Assembly: GCA_036506155.1 (NCBI GenBank) | Contig: DASXSF010000155.1 | Coordinates: 1-64,000, forward strand | Direction: 5' to 3' | DNA length: 64,000 nt | DNA from: DASXRA01 sp036506155 | Lineage (GTDB): Bacteria > Actinomycetota > Actinomycetes > Mycobacteriales > Jatrophihabitantaceae | Shown here: positions 35,166 through 43,544 of the stretch, one piece after another | Layout: every line of letters begins with the position of its first letter | Numbering within the stretch: position 1 is the first letter of the stretch | Made by a program: the position numbers and the translations under genes | Notes under the pieces: generated by a model | The model's database searches: none | What the model was told of the DNA's origin: nothing | The model's input: the letters and a program-made list of their open reading frames with translations, nothing else

Positions 35166-36053
35166 ATGGAACTTCGCCAGCTGGCGTACTTTCTCGCGAT
35201 CGCCGAGGAGCGAAACTTCACTCGTGCGGCTCAGCGGATCCCGATTGCTCAGCCGGCCATCAGTCAACAGATCCAAAGACTCGAATCCGAACTCGGCGAG
35301 AGCCTGTTCGTCCGCGACAGGCGCGGAATCACCCTCACCGCCGCCGGCGAAGCCCTGCTGCCCCACGCCCGGGCGATGCTCGCCAGCGCCGAGCAGGCCC
35401 GCGAGGGGATCACGGCGCTGAGCGGGCTGCGCACCGGGCGCCTCGCGATCGGCTTCGTCCTACCGCTTCCTGACCAGCGCCTGCCCGGCCTCGTCGGCGC
35501 GTTCCACCGGCACTACCCCGGCATCGAGCTAAGGCTCATGGAGGACGAGACCGACGCCCTCGTGGCAGCCCTGACCACCGGGCAACTCGACGCCGCGTTG
35601 ATCGGCCTGGGCCGCTACGATCGCCCTCCACCAGAAATGGATTCTTTGCTGGTCGCCCGCGAGCCGGTCGTCGTCGCCGTGCATCCGCAACACCCACTTG
35701 CCGGACGGGGCTCCGTTCCACTGCATGCCCTCCGAACCGAGCCGATGATCGCGTTCACCTCGGCAAGCAAGCAGCGCACGACGCTCGAGGCAGCCTGTCA
35801 TACCGCCGGCTTCACCCCCCGGATCGTCGCCGAGACAAGCGACCCTGGTGTGATCATCCAGCTCATCCAGGAACAGATCGGCGTCGCTGTACTCCCGAAG
35901 TCCGCGATGGCGGACACCCTCGGGCCGGCACAGCTGAACCTCACCCGCCCCAAGCTCGAGCGCCGGATCGTGCTCGTCTGGCAGCCCACGGGCTGCCCGC
36001 CCGCTGCGCGAGCCTTCGTTGCCCTCGCCCGACACCAACTAGGAAACAGCTAG
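35166..36053 (+). CDS. LysR-type transcriptional regulator
   Basis: The 295-residue regulator has an N-terminal winged helix (MELRQLAYFLAIAEERNFTR, AAQRIPIAQPAISQQIQRLE) and a substrate-binding domain (about 90-290) with GRLAIGFVLPLPDQRLPGLV and DPGVIIQLIQEQIGVAVLP. LysR proteins usually respond to a small metabolite and control a nearby divergent gene. The nearest enzymes are the flavin oxidoreductases to its right, which run toward it rather than away; the divergent YCII-type gene to its left is the better positional candidate. The effector is unknown. Confidence 0.9.
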   Translation: MELRQLAYFLAIAEERNFTRAAQRIPIAQPAISQQIQRLESELGESLFVRDRRGITLTAAGEALLPHARAMLASAEQAREGITALSGLRTGRLAIGFVLPLPDQRLPGLVGAFHRHYPGIELRLMEDETDALVAALTTGQLDAALIGLGRYDRPPPEMDSLLVAREPVVVAVHPQHPLAGRGSVPLHALRTEPMIAFTSASKQRTTLEAACHTAGFTPRIVAETSDPGVIIQLIQEQIGVAVLPKSAMADTLGPAQLNLTRPKLERRIVLVWQPTGCPPAARAFVALARHQLGNS

Positions 36054-36118
36054 TGGCGTGGAGCCATGTATCCGTCGGCTTGTTCAGCCGGGTCGGCTGC
36101 GCCGTGGTTGAGATCGGC

Positions 36119-38161
36119 TCAGAAGGACAGTGCGATCCTGCGTGCGTCATAGATGGCTGAATGAATGTTGCGGCTCGCGAGCGCGTCGCTGATGCGGAAC
36201 AGCAGATACCGACCGCGCGGGTTCGTCGTCAGCTGTTGCGGCTTGACCTGGATCAGCGCGTCGAGGTCTACCTCACCGTAGTTGATCGACTGGTCCTTGA
36301 GTTCGATGTACACGTCGTCGTTGGGGATCGTGCCGTGCTCGATGACGACTTGATCGATGACGCGTTGCACGGACTCACCGGTGTGTTCGTTTCGCAGCAC
36401 GGCTTCCAGGCCGTCGCGGTGCCGGCGAACCTCGCGCAGCCGATGGTCAGGTGTGAGTCGCACGCCGGCGCGGTAGAACGCCGCAAGGTACGCGGGATAC
36501 AGCGTGCCCACGACGTCGTGTCCCACGAGTCGGTCGGGGGTGACGATCTCCACCTGCGAGCCGCGCGTTGCGAGACGCTCTGCTGTGGATAGTGCCTGCT
36601 CACCGCCGTGATCGTCGAACACGAGCACGCGATGCCCGGGCGACACCTCGCCGCCGAGGATGTCCCAGGTCGATACGGTCAGGGCGTCCCCGGCCGAGAG
36701 GGTCGGTGTCGCGGGTACGCCACCGGTCGCCATGATCACCGCGTCTGGATCGAGTGCCCGGACAGCATCGGCATCGGCGAACGTGTTGAGCCGCACGTCG
36801 ACGCCAAGATGTTGCGTCTCCAGTTCGAGCCAGTTCACGATGCCGAGCAGCTCCTTGTGCCGTTCAGTGGCCCGGGCCGCGAGCTGGATCTGGCCGCCGA
36901 CTCGGCCGGCGGCCTCGAGCAGGGTGACCGTATGACCGCGCTCGGCGCAGACGCGGACCGCCTCCAGGCCAGCGGGTCCGGCGCCCACCACGATGACGCG
37001 TCGGGGTTCCGGTGCCGGCGGCGCGACGTGGGGGATGAGCTGCTCACGACCGGTGGCGGGGTTGTGCAGGCACAGCGAGTCGAGCCCTATGTAGATCCGG
37101 TTTATGCAGTAGGACGCGCCCACGCAGGGACGGATGCGGTCCTCCTCGCCCGCCTCGAGTTTGCGCACGATGTGGGGATCAGCGATGTGGGCTCGGACCA
37201 TCCCTACGAGATCGATGTATCCCTCGCGCAGGGCATGGCGTGCGGTGGCCAGGTCGGCAATGCGTCCGGCGTGGATCATCGGCAGACCGACCTTGTCCCG
37301 GTAGGCGCCGACCAGGGGGAGGTATCCACCGAGCGGAGCGCCCAGCGGCTGGATCTGCTGGGCGAGCTCGGCATCGGCGGTAGTGGAGCCGAAGGCCGCG
37401 GAGACGAAATCGACGAGCCCCGAGCGGGCCAGAGCTTGCCCGATCGCGATGGAGTCGTCGGCGGTCAGCCCGCCTTCGGCGTTCTCGGTGACGCTCACGC
37501 GAACCCCGACGACGAAGTCGTCGCCAACTGCCGTCCTGACTTGTTCGAGCACCTCGAGCGCGAACCTGAGTCGATTGTCGAGGCTGCCCCCGTAGCGATC
37601 GGTCCTCCGATTCATTCGCGGGGAGAGGAACTGGTCGATCAGGTGCCCGGCGTACGCGCTTACCTCCACGCCGTCGAGGCCGCCCTCGCGGCATCGGCGC
37701 GCAGCTTCGCCGTAGGCGCGCACGACCCGGCGGATGTCGAACTCTTCCATGGCTTTGGGGAAGCTTCGATGCGCCGGCTCCCGCTGCGCCGACGAGGACA
37801 GCGTCGGCAGCCACGAAGCGGTATCCCACTCGGTGCGTCGACCCATGTGGGTGATCTGGCTCATGACCGCCGCGCCATGGGCGTGGACGCGGTCCGCGAG
37901 TTGCTGCAGGTACGGAATGATGGCGTCGTCGCCGATGTAGAGCTGACCGAAGGTCGACGGAGAGTCGATCGCGACGTTCGCCGACCCGCCGATCATCGTC
38001 AGGGCGATACCACCCTTGGCCTTCTCCTCGTGATAGAGCTGGTAGCGCAGTTTCGGCATGCCCTGCTCGGCGTAGGCCGGTTCGTGACTGGTGCTGACAA
38101 TTCGGTTGCGCAGTCGCAGGTGTTTGAGCTGGTACGGCTCGAGCAGTGGATCAATCGACAT
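36119..38161 (-). CDS. Trimethylamine-dehydrogenase-like FMN/FAD oxidoreductase (demethylase type)
   Basis: The 680-residue protein is an old-yellow-enzyme barrel (1-340) joined to a pyridine-nucleotide domain (about 385-680, with IVVGAGPAGLEAVRVCAERG). It has the architecture of trimethylamine dehydrogenase and 2,4-dienoyl-CoA reductase. Between them is the iron-sulfur region with Cys346, Cys352 and Cys364. The Cys expected at 349 is Ala (PCVGASYCINRIYIGLDSLC). Some N-methylproline demethylase-like members seem to share this change, but I cannot confirm it here. Oxidation of an N-methylated compound is the best guess. It may pair with the berberine-bridge-type oxidase upstream on the same strand. 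Confidence 0.85.
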   Translation of the reverse strand: MSIDPLLEPYQLKHLRLRNRIVSTSHEPAYAEQGMPKLRYQLYHEEKAKGGIALTMIGGSANVAIDSPSTFGQLYIGDDAIIPYLQQLADRVHAHGAAVMSQITHMGRRTEWDTASWLPTLSSSAQREPAHRSFPKAMEEFDIRRVVRAYGEAARRCREGGLDGVEVSAYAGHLIDQFLSPRMNRRTDRYGGSLDNRLRFALEVLEQVRTAVGDDFVVGVRVSVTENAEGGLTADDSIAIGQALARSGLVDFVSAAFGSTTADAELAQQIQPLGAPLGGYLPLVGAYRDKVGLPMIHAGRIADLATARHALREGYIDLVGMVRAHIADPHIVRKLEAGEEDRIRPCVGASYCINRIYIGLDSLCLHNPATGREQLIPHVAPPAPEPRRVIVVGAGPAGLEAVRVCAERGHTVTLLEAAGRVGGQIQLAARATERHKELLGIVNWLELETQHLGVDVRLNTFADADAVRALDPDAVIMATGGVPATPTLSAGDALTVSTWDILGGEVSPGHRVLVFDDHGGEQALSTAERLATRGSQVEIVTPDRLVGHDVVGTLYPAYLAAFYRAGVRLTPDHRLREVRRHRDGLEAVLRNEHTGESVQRVIDQVVIEHGTIPNDDVYIELKDQSINYGEVDLDALIQVKPQQLTTNPRGRYLLFRISDALASRNIHSAIYDARRIALSF

Positions 38162-38323
38162 CAGGCAGGCTCCCTCCGGATGCGATGTTCTAGACGACCG
38201 AGCCGTCGCCCTCGACCGATCTCAGCGCTACCGGGTCAGCCGGCGGAAGCATCGATGCGGCGGAGTAGCTGGATTACCGTGCTGCCATGCCCAGTGTGCG
38301 CTGAACCTTCAGGCCGCCGGGCG

Positions 38324-39667
38324 CTAGGCCCGCTCCACCTGCGCGGGCTTGATGTTGTGGTTGTACGCAAACCGGTTGCCGGGGTCGTAGGCACGCTTGA
38401 CCGCGGCCAGTCGGGCGTATGTCGCGGGCGGGTATGCCGCTGCCAGGTCCGCTGCTGTCGCGGAGCCTTGGAAGTTGACGTAGGTGCCGCTGCCGTGGGC
38501 CGCGACGGCGCGCCAGGGGTCGAGCGCTTGCTCGACCTCGGCGTCGGTTGCCGTGTGGGGGAGCATGCGCATGCAGACGACCATCGCTTCCGCGTCGCGG
38601 TGTGCGAACGCCGTCGCGTCGGCCGGCACCCGGCTGAATGCTCCGCCCAGGCTGCGCACCGCGATCGCCGTCGGGCCCGGGGCGGCGTAGAGGCGGCCGA
38701 TCGCTGCGATCACGGCGTCGTCGAGGGCCGGCACCAGAATGTTGCGGACGACCAGCCGAAGGCCCGGCGGGTGCGCGGCATCCTCCAGGATCTCGGAGTA
38801 CCGGCGCTCGGAGATGAACGCCTCACTCACCGTGCCCAGCTCGACGAGTGGCTCTATGGTGGCGTCGACGTCGGCCACTGCGGTGCGCGGCTCGCCGGCG
38901 TAGCAGACCAGCACCGTCGCCGAGGGCGGTGTCCCCGGTCTCCGGGGCGTCAGCACGAGTGTGCTGGACAAATCCTCCGGCGCGAGCCGCATCGCGTCTC
39001 GCCACCCGCCGAGAAGCTCGGCTGGATCGTCGAGCTGATAGGCCACCGACCCGAAGTGCACGGTGCCGACGGGCTGGGCGACGAAGTAGAAGTCGATCAC
39101 AACACCGAAGTTGCCGCCGCCGCCGCGCAACGCCCAGAACAGGTCGGGGTGCTCATCCTGCGAGGTCGTGAGCAGCCGGCCGTCGGCCGTCACCACCCGC
39201 GCGCCGACCAGGTTGTCGATCGCCAGGCCGTGCCGGCGCACCATCCAGCCGACCCCGCCGCCCAGCGTGAGCCCACCGACGCCGACGCTGGTTGTGTCGC
39301 CGGCGGTGATGGCCCAACCGTGCGGATCCAGCGCTGCGGCGACCTGGCCCCAGGTCGCGCCGCCCCCGACGCGCACAAGCCGGCGCCCGACGTCAAGGAC
39401 TTCGACATCGTCGAGGTGCGCCAGGTCGATCACCATCCCGCCGGTGTTGGTGCTGTGGCCGACGGGACTGTGGCCGCCCGACCGCACCGACACCGCAAGG
39501 CCGTGGCCTGCGGCGTGAGCGAGCGCGGCCGTTATCTCCTCCGGGCAGCGCGGCCGGACCACCAGTGCCGGATCACCGGTCGTGAAGAACACCCGCGCGG
39601 CGGCGTCGTACCCGTCATCGCCGCGTCGCAGCGTTTCGACGGCCAGGTCTGTTTGGGGCAGGCTCAT
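38324..39667 (-). CDS. FAD-linked oxidase, berberine-bridge-enzyme (BBE) family
   Basis: The 447-residue flavoprotein has the PCMH FAD-binding fold with PALVVRPRCPEEITAALAHA and VRSGGHSPVGHSTNTGG. His66 in SGGHS is the usual covalent FAD attachment point. The second Cys link of bicovalent members is missing (the segment reads LTLGGGVGWMVRRHGL). The C-terminus YNHNIKP is the BBE signature. Family members oxidise sugars, alkaloids or polyketides and use O2. The substrate is unknown. It lies 160 bases upstream of the TMADH-like gene in the same direction. Confidence 0.88.
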   Translation of the reverse strand: MSLPQTDLAVETLRRGDDGYDAAARVFFTTGDPALVVRPRCPEEITAALAHAAGHGLAVSVRSGGHSPVGHSTNTGGMVIDLAHLDDVEVLDVGRRLVRVGGGATWGQVAAALDPHGWAITAGDTTSVGVGGLTLGGGVGWMVRRHGLAIDNLVGARVVTADGRLLTTSQDEHPDLFWALRGGGGNFGVVIDFYFVAQPVGTVHFGSVAYQLDDPAELLGGWRDAMRLAPEDLSSTLVLTPRRPGTPPSATVLVCYAGEPRTAVADVDATIEPLVELGTVSEAFISERRYSEILEDAAHPPGLRLVVRNILVPALDDAVIAAIGRLYAAPGPTAIAVRSLGGAFSRVPADATAFAHRDAEAMVVCMRMLPHTATDAEVEQALDPWRAVAAHGSGTYVNFQGSATAADLAAAYPPATYARLAAVKRAYDPGNRFAYNHNIKPAQVERA

Positions 39668-39850
39668 CGGTGTCTCCTCGGTCGTCTGAGCGGTGCTCTA
39701 GCGATAGTTCGGGAGTCCGCGCCCGACCGCGTCCCCCGGGAGGTGTCTCTTCCGGCTACCGACCGGGCGGGTCGCCGGGGCGGCGGATACGCCTCTCGCA
39801 GTAGTGGCGGCGTACTCCCCCGGCGGGACGTCTCCACGCGCTCGCGGCTC

Positions 39851-39856
39851 TACGAT
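39851..39856 (+). promoter_or_regulatory. Possible -10 element for a leaderless histidine kinase gene
   Basis: TACGAT ends six bases before ATG 39863, the spacing expected if transcription starts at the ATG. No ribosome-binding site is visible in front of it. The -35 is weak. Confidence 0.4.
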
Positions 39857-39862
39857 CAGGCC

Positions 39863-40630
39863 ATGCGGACGGATCGCCGATGGCGCAGGTTCTACGCCAC
39901 CGGCTGGCTGGTGTCGGCCGTGGTCGGCGTGGTCGCCGCCGTCCTGTGGCACTTGCATGTGCGCGAGGTGGTGCGCCGTGCCGAGGAGGCCGAGCGCACC
40001 CACGACGAGGTGGCCCGGCGCCGGGCGGTGGAGGAGCGCCTCCGGATCGCACGCGAGCTTCACGACTCGCTGACGCACAGCATCTCGGTGATCAAGGTGC
40101 AGGCGGGCGTCGCGGCGCACCTGGCGAGAAAGAACGGCGAGGAGCCGTCTGACGCGCTGCTGGCGATCCAGGAAGCGAGCAGCGACGCGGTGCGCGAGCT
40201 GCGATCGACGCTCGACGTGCTCCGCGGCGAGGAGGACCTCAACGGCAGCGGGCTGGACCTGCTCCCGGCCCTCGTGGAGCGGGCCCGGTCCTCGGGGCTG
40301 CCGACGACCTACACGGTGCGCGGGGAGCGGCGTCCGCTGCCGCCCGAGGTCGACCAGGCGGCGTACCGGGTCGTCCAGGAGGCGCTCACCAACGTCACGC
40401 GGCACGCGGGGCAGGCGTCAGCCTCGGTGCAGATTACGTACGGCTCGCGCCTGCTCACCATCCGCGTCGACGACGACGGAACCGGACCGCGGCAGCCGCC
40501 GGTGCCGGGCTATGGGCTGGTCGGGATGCGGGAGCGGGTCGCCGCTCTGGGCGGGCGCCTGCGTGCGGAGCCGGGTGCGTCCCGCGGGTTCATGGTGCTC
40601 GCCGGGCTGCCGGTGAACGGGGCGCCGTGA
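39863..40630 (+). CDS. Sensor histidine kinase, NarL/DesK-type
   Basis: The 255-residue kinase has one hydrophobic segment (WLVSAVVGVVAAVLWHL, about 15-31), a short coiled coil rich in E/R, and the HisKA_3 domain with RELHDSLTHSISVIKVQAG (His67). The HATPase has VVQEALTNVTRHA and VDDDGTG and GYGLVGMRERV. Most relatives have four or more membrane helices; this one has a single helix, so it seems to have no sizeable extracellular sensor. Its stop overlaps the response-regulator start by GTGA, so the two are made together. Confidence 0.88.
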   Translation: MRTDRRWRRFYATGWLVSAVVGVVAAVLWHLHVREVVRRAEEAERTHDEVARRRAVEERLRIARELHDSLTHSISVIKVQAGVAAHLARKNGEEPSDALLAIQEASSDAVRELRSTLDVLRGEEDLNGSGLDLLPALVERARSSGLPTTYTVRGERRPLPPEVDQAAYRVVQEALTNVTRHAGQASASVQITYGSRLLTIRVDDDGTGPRQPPVPGYGLVGMRERVAALGGRLRAEPGASRGFMVLAGLPVNGAP

Positions 40631-41289
40631 TCCGCGTGGTGCTCGTCGACGACCAGCCGCTGATCCGGAGCGGGATTCGCGCGCTGCTCGACGCCGAGGA
40701 CGACATCGAGGTGGTTGCGGAGGGCGCCAGCGGCCGCCAGGGGGTCGCACTCGCGGCCGAGCACCTGCCCGACATCGTGCTGATGGACGTGCAGATGCCT
40801 GAGATGGACGGCATCGAGGCCACCCGCCGGATCGCGAACGACGATCGGCTCGCCGGCGTACACGTCGTGATGCTGACCAACTACGGGCTCGACGAGTACG
40901 TCTTCAACTCCTTGCGGGCCGGCGCTTCAGGGTTCGTAGTCAAGGACACCGAGCCGGCCGACCTGCTGCAGGCGCTGCGGGTGACCATGCGCGGCGATGC
41001 CCTGCTGTCCCCGGCGGTCACCCGGCGGTTAATCAGCGAGTTCGTGGCGCGGCCCGCCGATGTGCTCCCCGCGGCGGACGCGGGGCTGCTCACGAACAGG
41101 GAGCGCGAGGTCGTCGCGCTCGTGGCCCACGGGCTGAGCAACGATGAGATCGCCGAGCGCATGGTGCTCAGCCCGATGACCGCCAAGACGCATGTCAGCA
41201 GGGCGATGACGAAACTCGGGGCTCGCGACCGGGCGCAACTCGTCGTGTTCGCCTATCAGTCCGGGCTGGTGGCACCACGCACGGCCTGA
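40627..41289 (+). CDS. LuxR/NarL-type response regulator
   Basis: The 220-residue regulator has a receiver domain with acidic Asp8-Asp9, phospho-acceptor Asp54 (DIVLMDVQMPEMDG), the Thr in VVMLTNYG and the Lys in GFVVKDTEP. A C-terminal LuxR helix-turn-helix (LTNREREVVALVAHGLSNDE and MTAKTHVSRAMTKLGARDRA) follows. GTG 40627 overlaps the kinase stop. It is phosphorylated by the kinase beside it. No obvious target operon is in the window; the lipoprotein gene at 41351 is nearest downstream. Confidence 0.92.
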   Translation: MIRVVLVDDQPLIRSGIRALLDAEDDIEVVAEGASGRQGVALAAEHLPDIVLMDVQMPEMDGIEATRRIANDDRLAGVHVVMLTNYGLDEYVFNSLRAGASGFVVKDTEPADLLQALRVTMRGDALLSPAVTRRLISEFVARPADVLPAADAGLLTNREREVVALVAHGLSNDEIAERMVLSPMTAKTHVSRAMTKLGARDRAQLVVFAYQSGLVAPRTA

Positions 41290-41350
41290 AACCACCCAAC
41301 CGCTCCGTCTGGCCGTATGGGGGAGTAGCCGGCGGCTAGAGTCCTCGCCC

Positions 41351-42097
41351 ATGTGGGCCAAGAGTCTTCTTGCGGTTTGTGCGGTTGGATGCAGCGTTGT
41401 CCTACTCGCCGCCTGCAGTAGCTCGTCATCCACGACGTCGTCTACGTCCGGCCTTGGTTCACCGGCGTCGACGAGCACTCCGGAGGGCTCGTCGTCCTCG
41501 CCGGCGCCCGCCTCGCTGTCACAGCTCAAGACGATCGTGCTGCAGGCCGCGGATCTTCCCCCGGGCTGGAAAGGCACGCCCTATCGATCGGACCCGAACG
41601 ATGCTGCCAACCAGGCGGCCCTGGTGAGCTGCGTAGGGGCGCGCAACACCGCTGGCGACAAGGTCGCCGAGGCGCATTCCGATGACTTTGCGCTCGGCGA
41701 TGCCACCATCTCCTCATCCGCGAGCAGCTATCGGTCGCAGAGCGACCTCGAGACCGACGTAGCGATTTTGCACAGCCCGAAACTGCCGCCCTGTTACGAC
41801 CAGTTGATCAGGAAGCAACTGGCGACCTCGTTGCCTGCGGGCACCACGATCGAGTCGGAGTCCATCAAGATCAAGCCCGGATCGGCGGGCGGACCGGCCA
41901 ATGTCGTCGCTACCGGCACCGGCACCATCGCGGTCAGCGTGAACGGCCAGCATGTACCGGTGTATCTGACCGTGGCCTTCATCATCGGTCCGTTGATCCA
42001 GGCCGAGGTCGATACCGAGAACGTCGGCACGCCGGTCCCGCAATCCGTTGTGACCTCGGTTGTCGCGACGGTTGCCGCCCGCGCCGCCAAGGGGTAG
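41351..42097 (+). CDS. Secreted lipoprotein of unknown function
   Basis: The 248-residue protein has a lipoprotein signal with lipobox VLLAACSS (Cys 22), then a Ser/Thr/Pro-rich linker (about 23-55). A globular part has SQLKTIVLQAADLPPGWKGT and two Cys (VSCVGARN and PPCYDQL). The ADLPPGWK motif is typical of actinobacterial lipoproteins with PknH-sensor-like folds, whose roles are mostly unknown. It lies 60 bases past the response regulator and converges on the CHAT operon. Confidence 0.8.
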   Translation: MWAKSLLAVCAVGCSVVLLAACSSSSSTTSSTSGLGSPASTSTPEGSSSSPAPASLSQLKTIVLQAADLPPGWKGTPYRSDPNDAANQAALVSCVGARNTAGDKVAEAHSDDFALGDATISSSASSYRSQSDLETDVAILHSPKLPPCYDQLIRKQLATSLPAGTTIESESIKIKPGSAGGPANVVATGTGTIAVSVNGQHVPVYLTVAFIIGPLIQAEVDTENVGTPVPQSVVTSVVATVAARAAKG

Positions 42098-42125
42098 GTG
42101 CGTCCGGCCGTTGTGCTTATCGGAC

Positions 42126-43544
42126 CTACTCAGCCGTGGCAGCGGGTACCGGGATGGCCGCAGTCGGATCGCCGAGGATTACCGTGCTGGCGCGGTCATG
42201 CGCAGTCACGCGGCTGTAGACAAGCATGTCCAGGGACGGCTTCGCCGCGGCCCCGACGGTCGAGTCGTAGGTTTGCTTTGCATGGATGTACTGGGTTAGC
42301 AGCGTCGCGATCGGTGGGTAGTACCCGCCCATCGCCAATCCCACCGGCAGCCCACTGCACAACCGGGTATACACAGCTGTCTTCAGATCGCTCGTCAGCA
42401 CCTGGCGGTTCGGCGGGAAGCTGAGCGTCCAATCGAATGTCGGCTCGACGTGCCCGATGAACGCGCGCAGCGGCTTGCTCGCGCCGAGCAACGCGCGAGG
42501 CAGCGGTGCGACGGTCGGGCCGGCGTTCGCGATCCGGGTCAGCGTCTCGCCCAGCAGCGAACCGGCCTCGAACAATCCGGCATACGCCGTTGGGCTGTCG
42601 CTTCCCGCTGAGCAGCATGCCTGCGCGAACCAGATCGCGCCGTCCGGCTGCCACTCGGCGAGCAGCGCGTCCGGCGTGAGCACCCGGTGTTCTTGATCCA
42701 CGGGCAGGCCGAGCGTCGTCCGCATTGCGTCCACATCGGAGAGCGGTCCGGTCAGGCCGTGGCTGCTGGTCAGCACAAGAGACGGACGGTTGGCGACCAG
42801 GGCCGCGCTGAGTGCCTTGACCGTCGCTGGAAGCGTCGAGCCGTCGACGAAGCTCGCGCCGGGCATCTCGGCGTCGCCGTTGAACGCGTCGTAGATGGGC
42901 GCGGCGACGGTGTTGCGCATGAGCGTGGTGATGTCCCCACCGCCGTGGTCGACTGCCCACACGACCGGGCTCGCGTACGACGCCGACGAATGTGCCCATC
43001 GGCCTTGCAGCGCGGCGACATAGTTGCCGAGCGCGTCACCCGTGAGGTCGAGACGTCCTACGCACCGCACGGGGTTGAGCGCGAACTGGATATGCCACGG
43101 CACGTCTGCCGGTGACGCGTAGATGAGCAGGTACTTGGGCAGCTGCTGCGGCCCGGTACCGATCGGGGCCGCCGCAGAGAGCAGATCGCCGCTTGTGTAG
43201 TCGCGCAGCGTCCAGTCGGAGAAGGATCTCCCGGCGCGGTACCGGAGCACCTTGCCGTGACGAGCGGCGACCAGCGCCTGAATCGGCTCCGGTGCATCGG
43301 CGGCCGTCGCAAGCTGCTCCGGTGTCTGACCGGCACGTTCCGGGAGGATCAATCCCCAGCCGACCTCGGGATGCGCCCAGTTCGCGGGGTCGGGCGGGTC
43401 GGGACGCATCGTGGGCTGTCCGTACTTCGGGGTCGTCAGCGCCCATGGGCGGTAGTCGGCCGCGAAACGTCCGACGACGGGCGCTTCGCCGGTGAACGCG
43501 TCGATCGCGATCGGCTCGTCGGCCACAACCCCGGGGCTCGCCAT
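42126..43544 (-). CDS. Caspase-like His/Cys protein, last gene of CHAT operon
   Basis: The 472-residue protein has a caspase-type His/Cys pair: His262 in SLVLTSSHGLTGP, at the end of a hydrophobic strand, and Cys310/Cys311 in AIWFAQACCSAGSDSPTA, also after a strand. The following ALLGASKPLRAFIGHVEPTF resembles the GHV segment seen in clan CD peptidases. Overall it looks like a C25/CHAT-type cysteine protease, but I cannot name the family. The first 190 residues, with LPKYLLIYASPADVPWHIQF, could be a recognition domain. Its ATG shares the A of the previous stop (TGATG), so translation is coupled. No signal peptide is seen. Confidence 0.78.
   Translation of the reverse strand: MASPGVVADEPIAIDAFTGEAPVVGRFAADYRPWALTTPKYGQPTMRPDPPDPANWAHPEVGWGLILPERAGQTPEQLATAADAPEPIQALVAARHGKVLRYRAGRSFSDWTLRDYTSGDLLSAAAPIGTGPQQLPKYLLIYASPADVPWHIQFALNPVRCVGRLDLTGDALGNYVAALQGRWAHSSASYASPVVWAVDHGGGDITTLMRNTVAAPIYDAFNGDAEMPGASFVDGSTLPATVKALSAALVANRPSLVLTSSHGLTGPLSDVDAMRTTLGLPVDQEHRVLTPDALLAEWQPDGAIWFAQACCSAGSDSPTAYAGLFEAGSLLGETLTRIANAGPTVAPLPRALLGASKPLRAFIGHVEPTFDWTLSFPPNRQVLTSDLKTAVYTRLCSGLPVGLAMGGYYPPIATLLTQYIHAKQTYDSTVGAAAKPSLDMLVYSRVTAHDRASTVILGDPTAAIPVPAATAE

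Noticed and set aside
36608..39860. Very long plus-strand open frame opposite the two flavoprotein genes
   Set aside because: It is a shadow of GC-rich minus-strand genes with clear families. Only its right end (from 39863) is a real gene, the histidine kinase.
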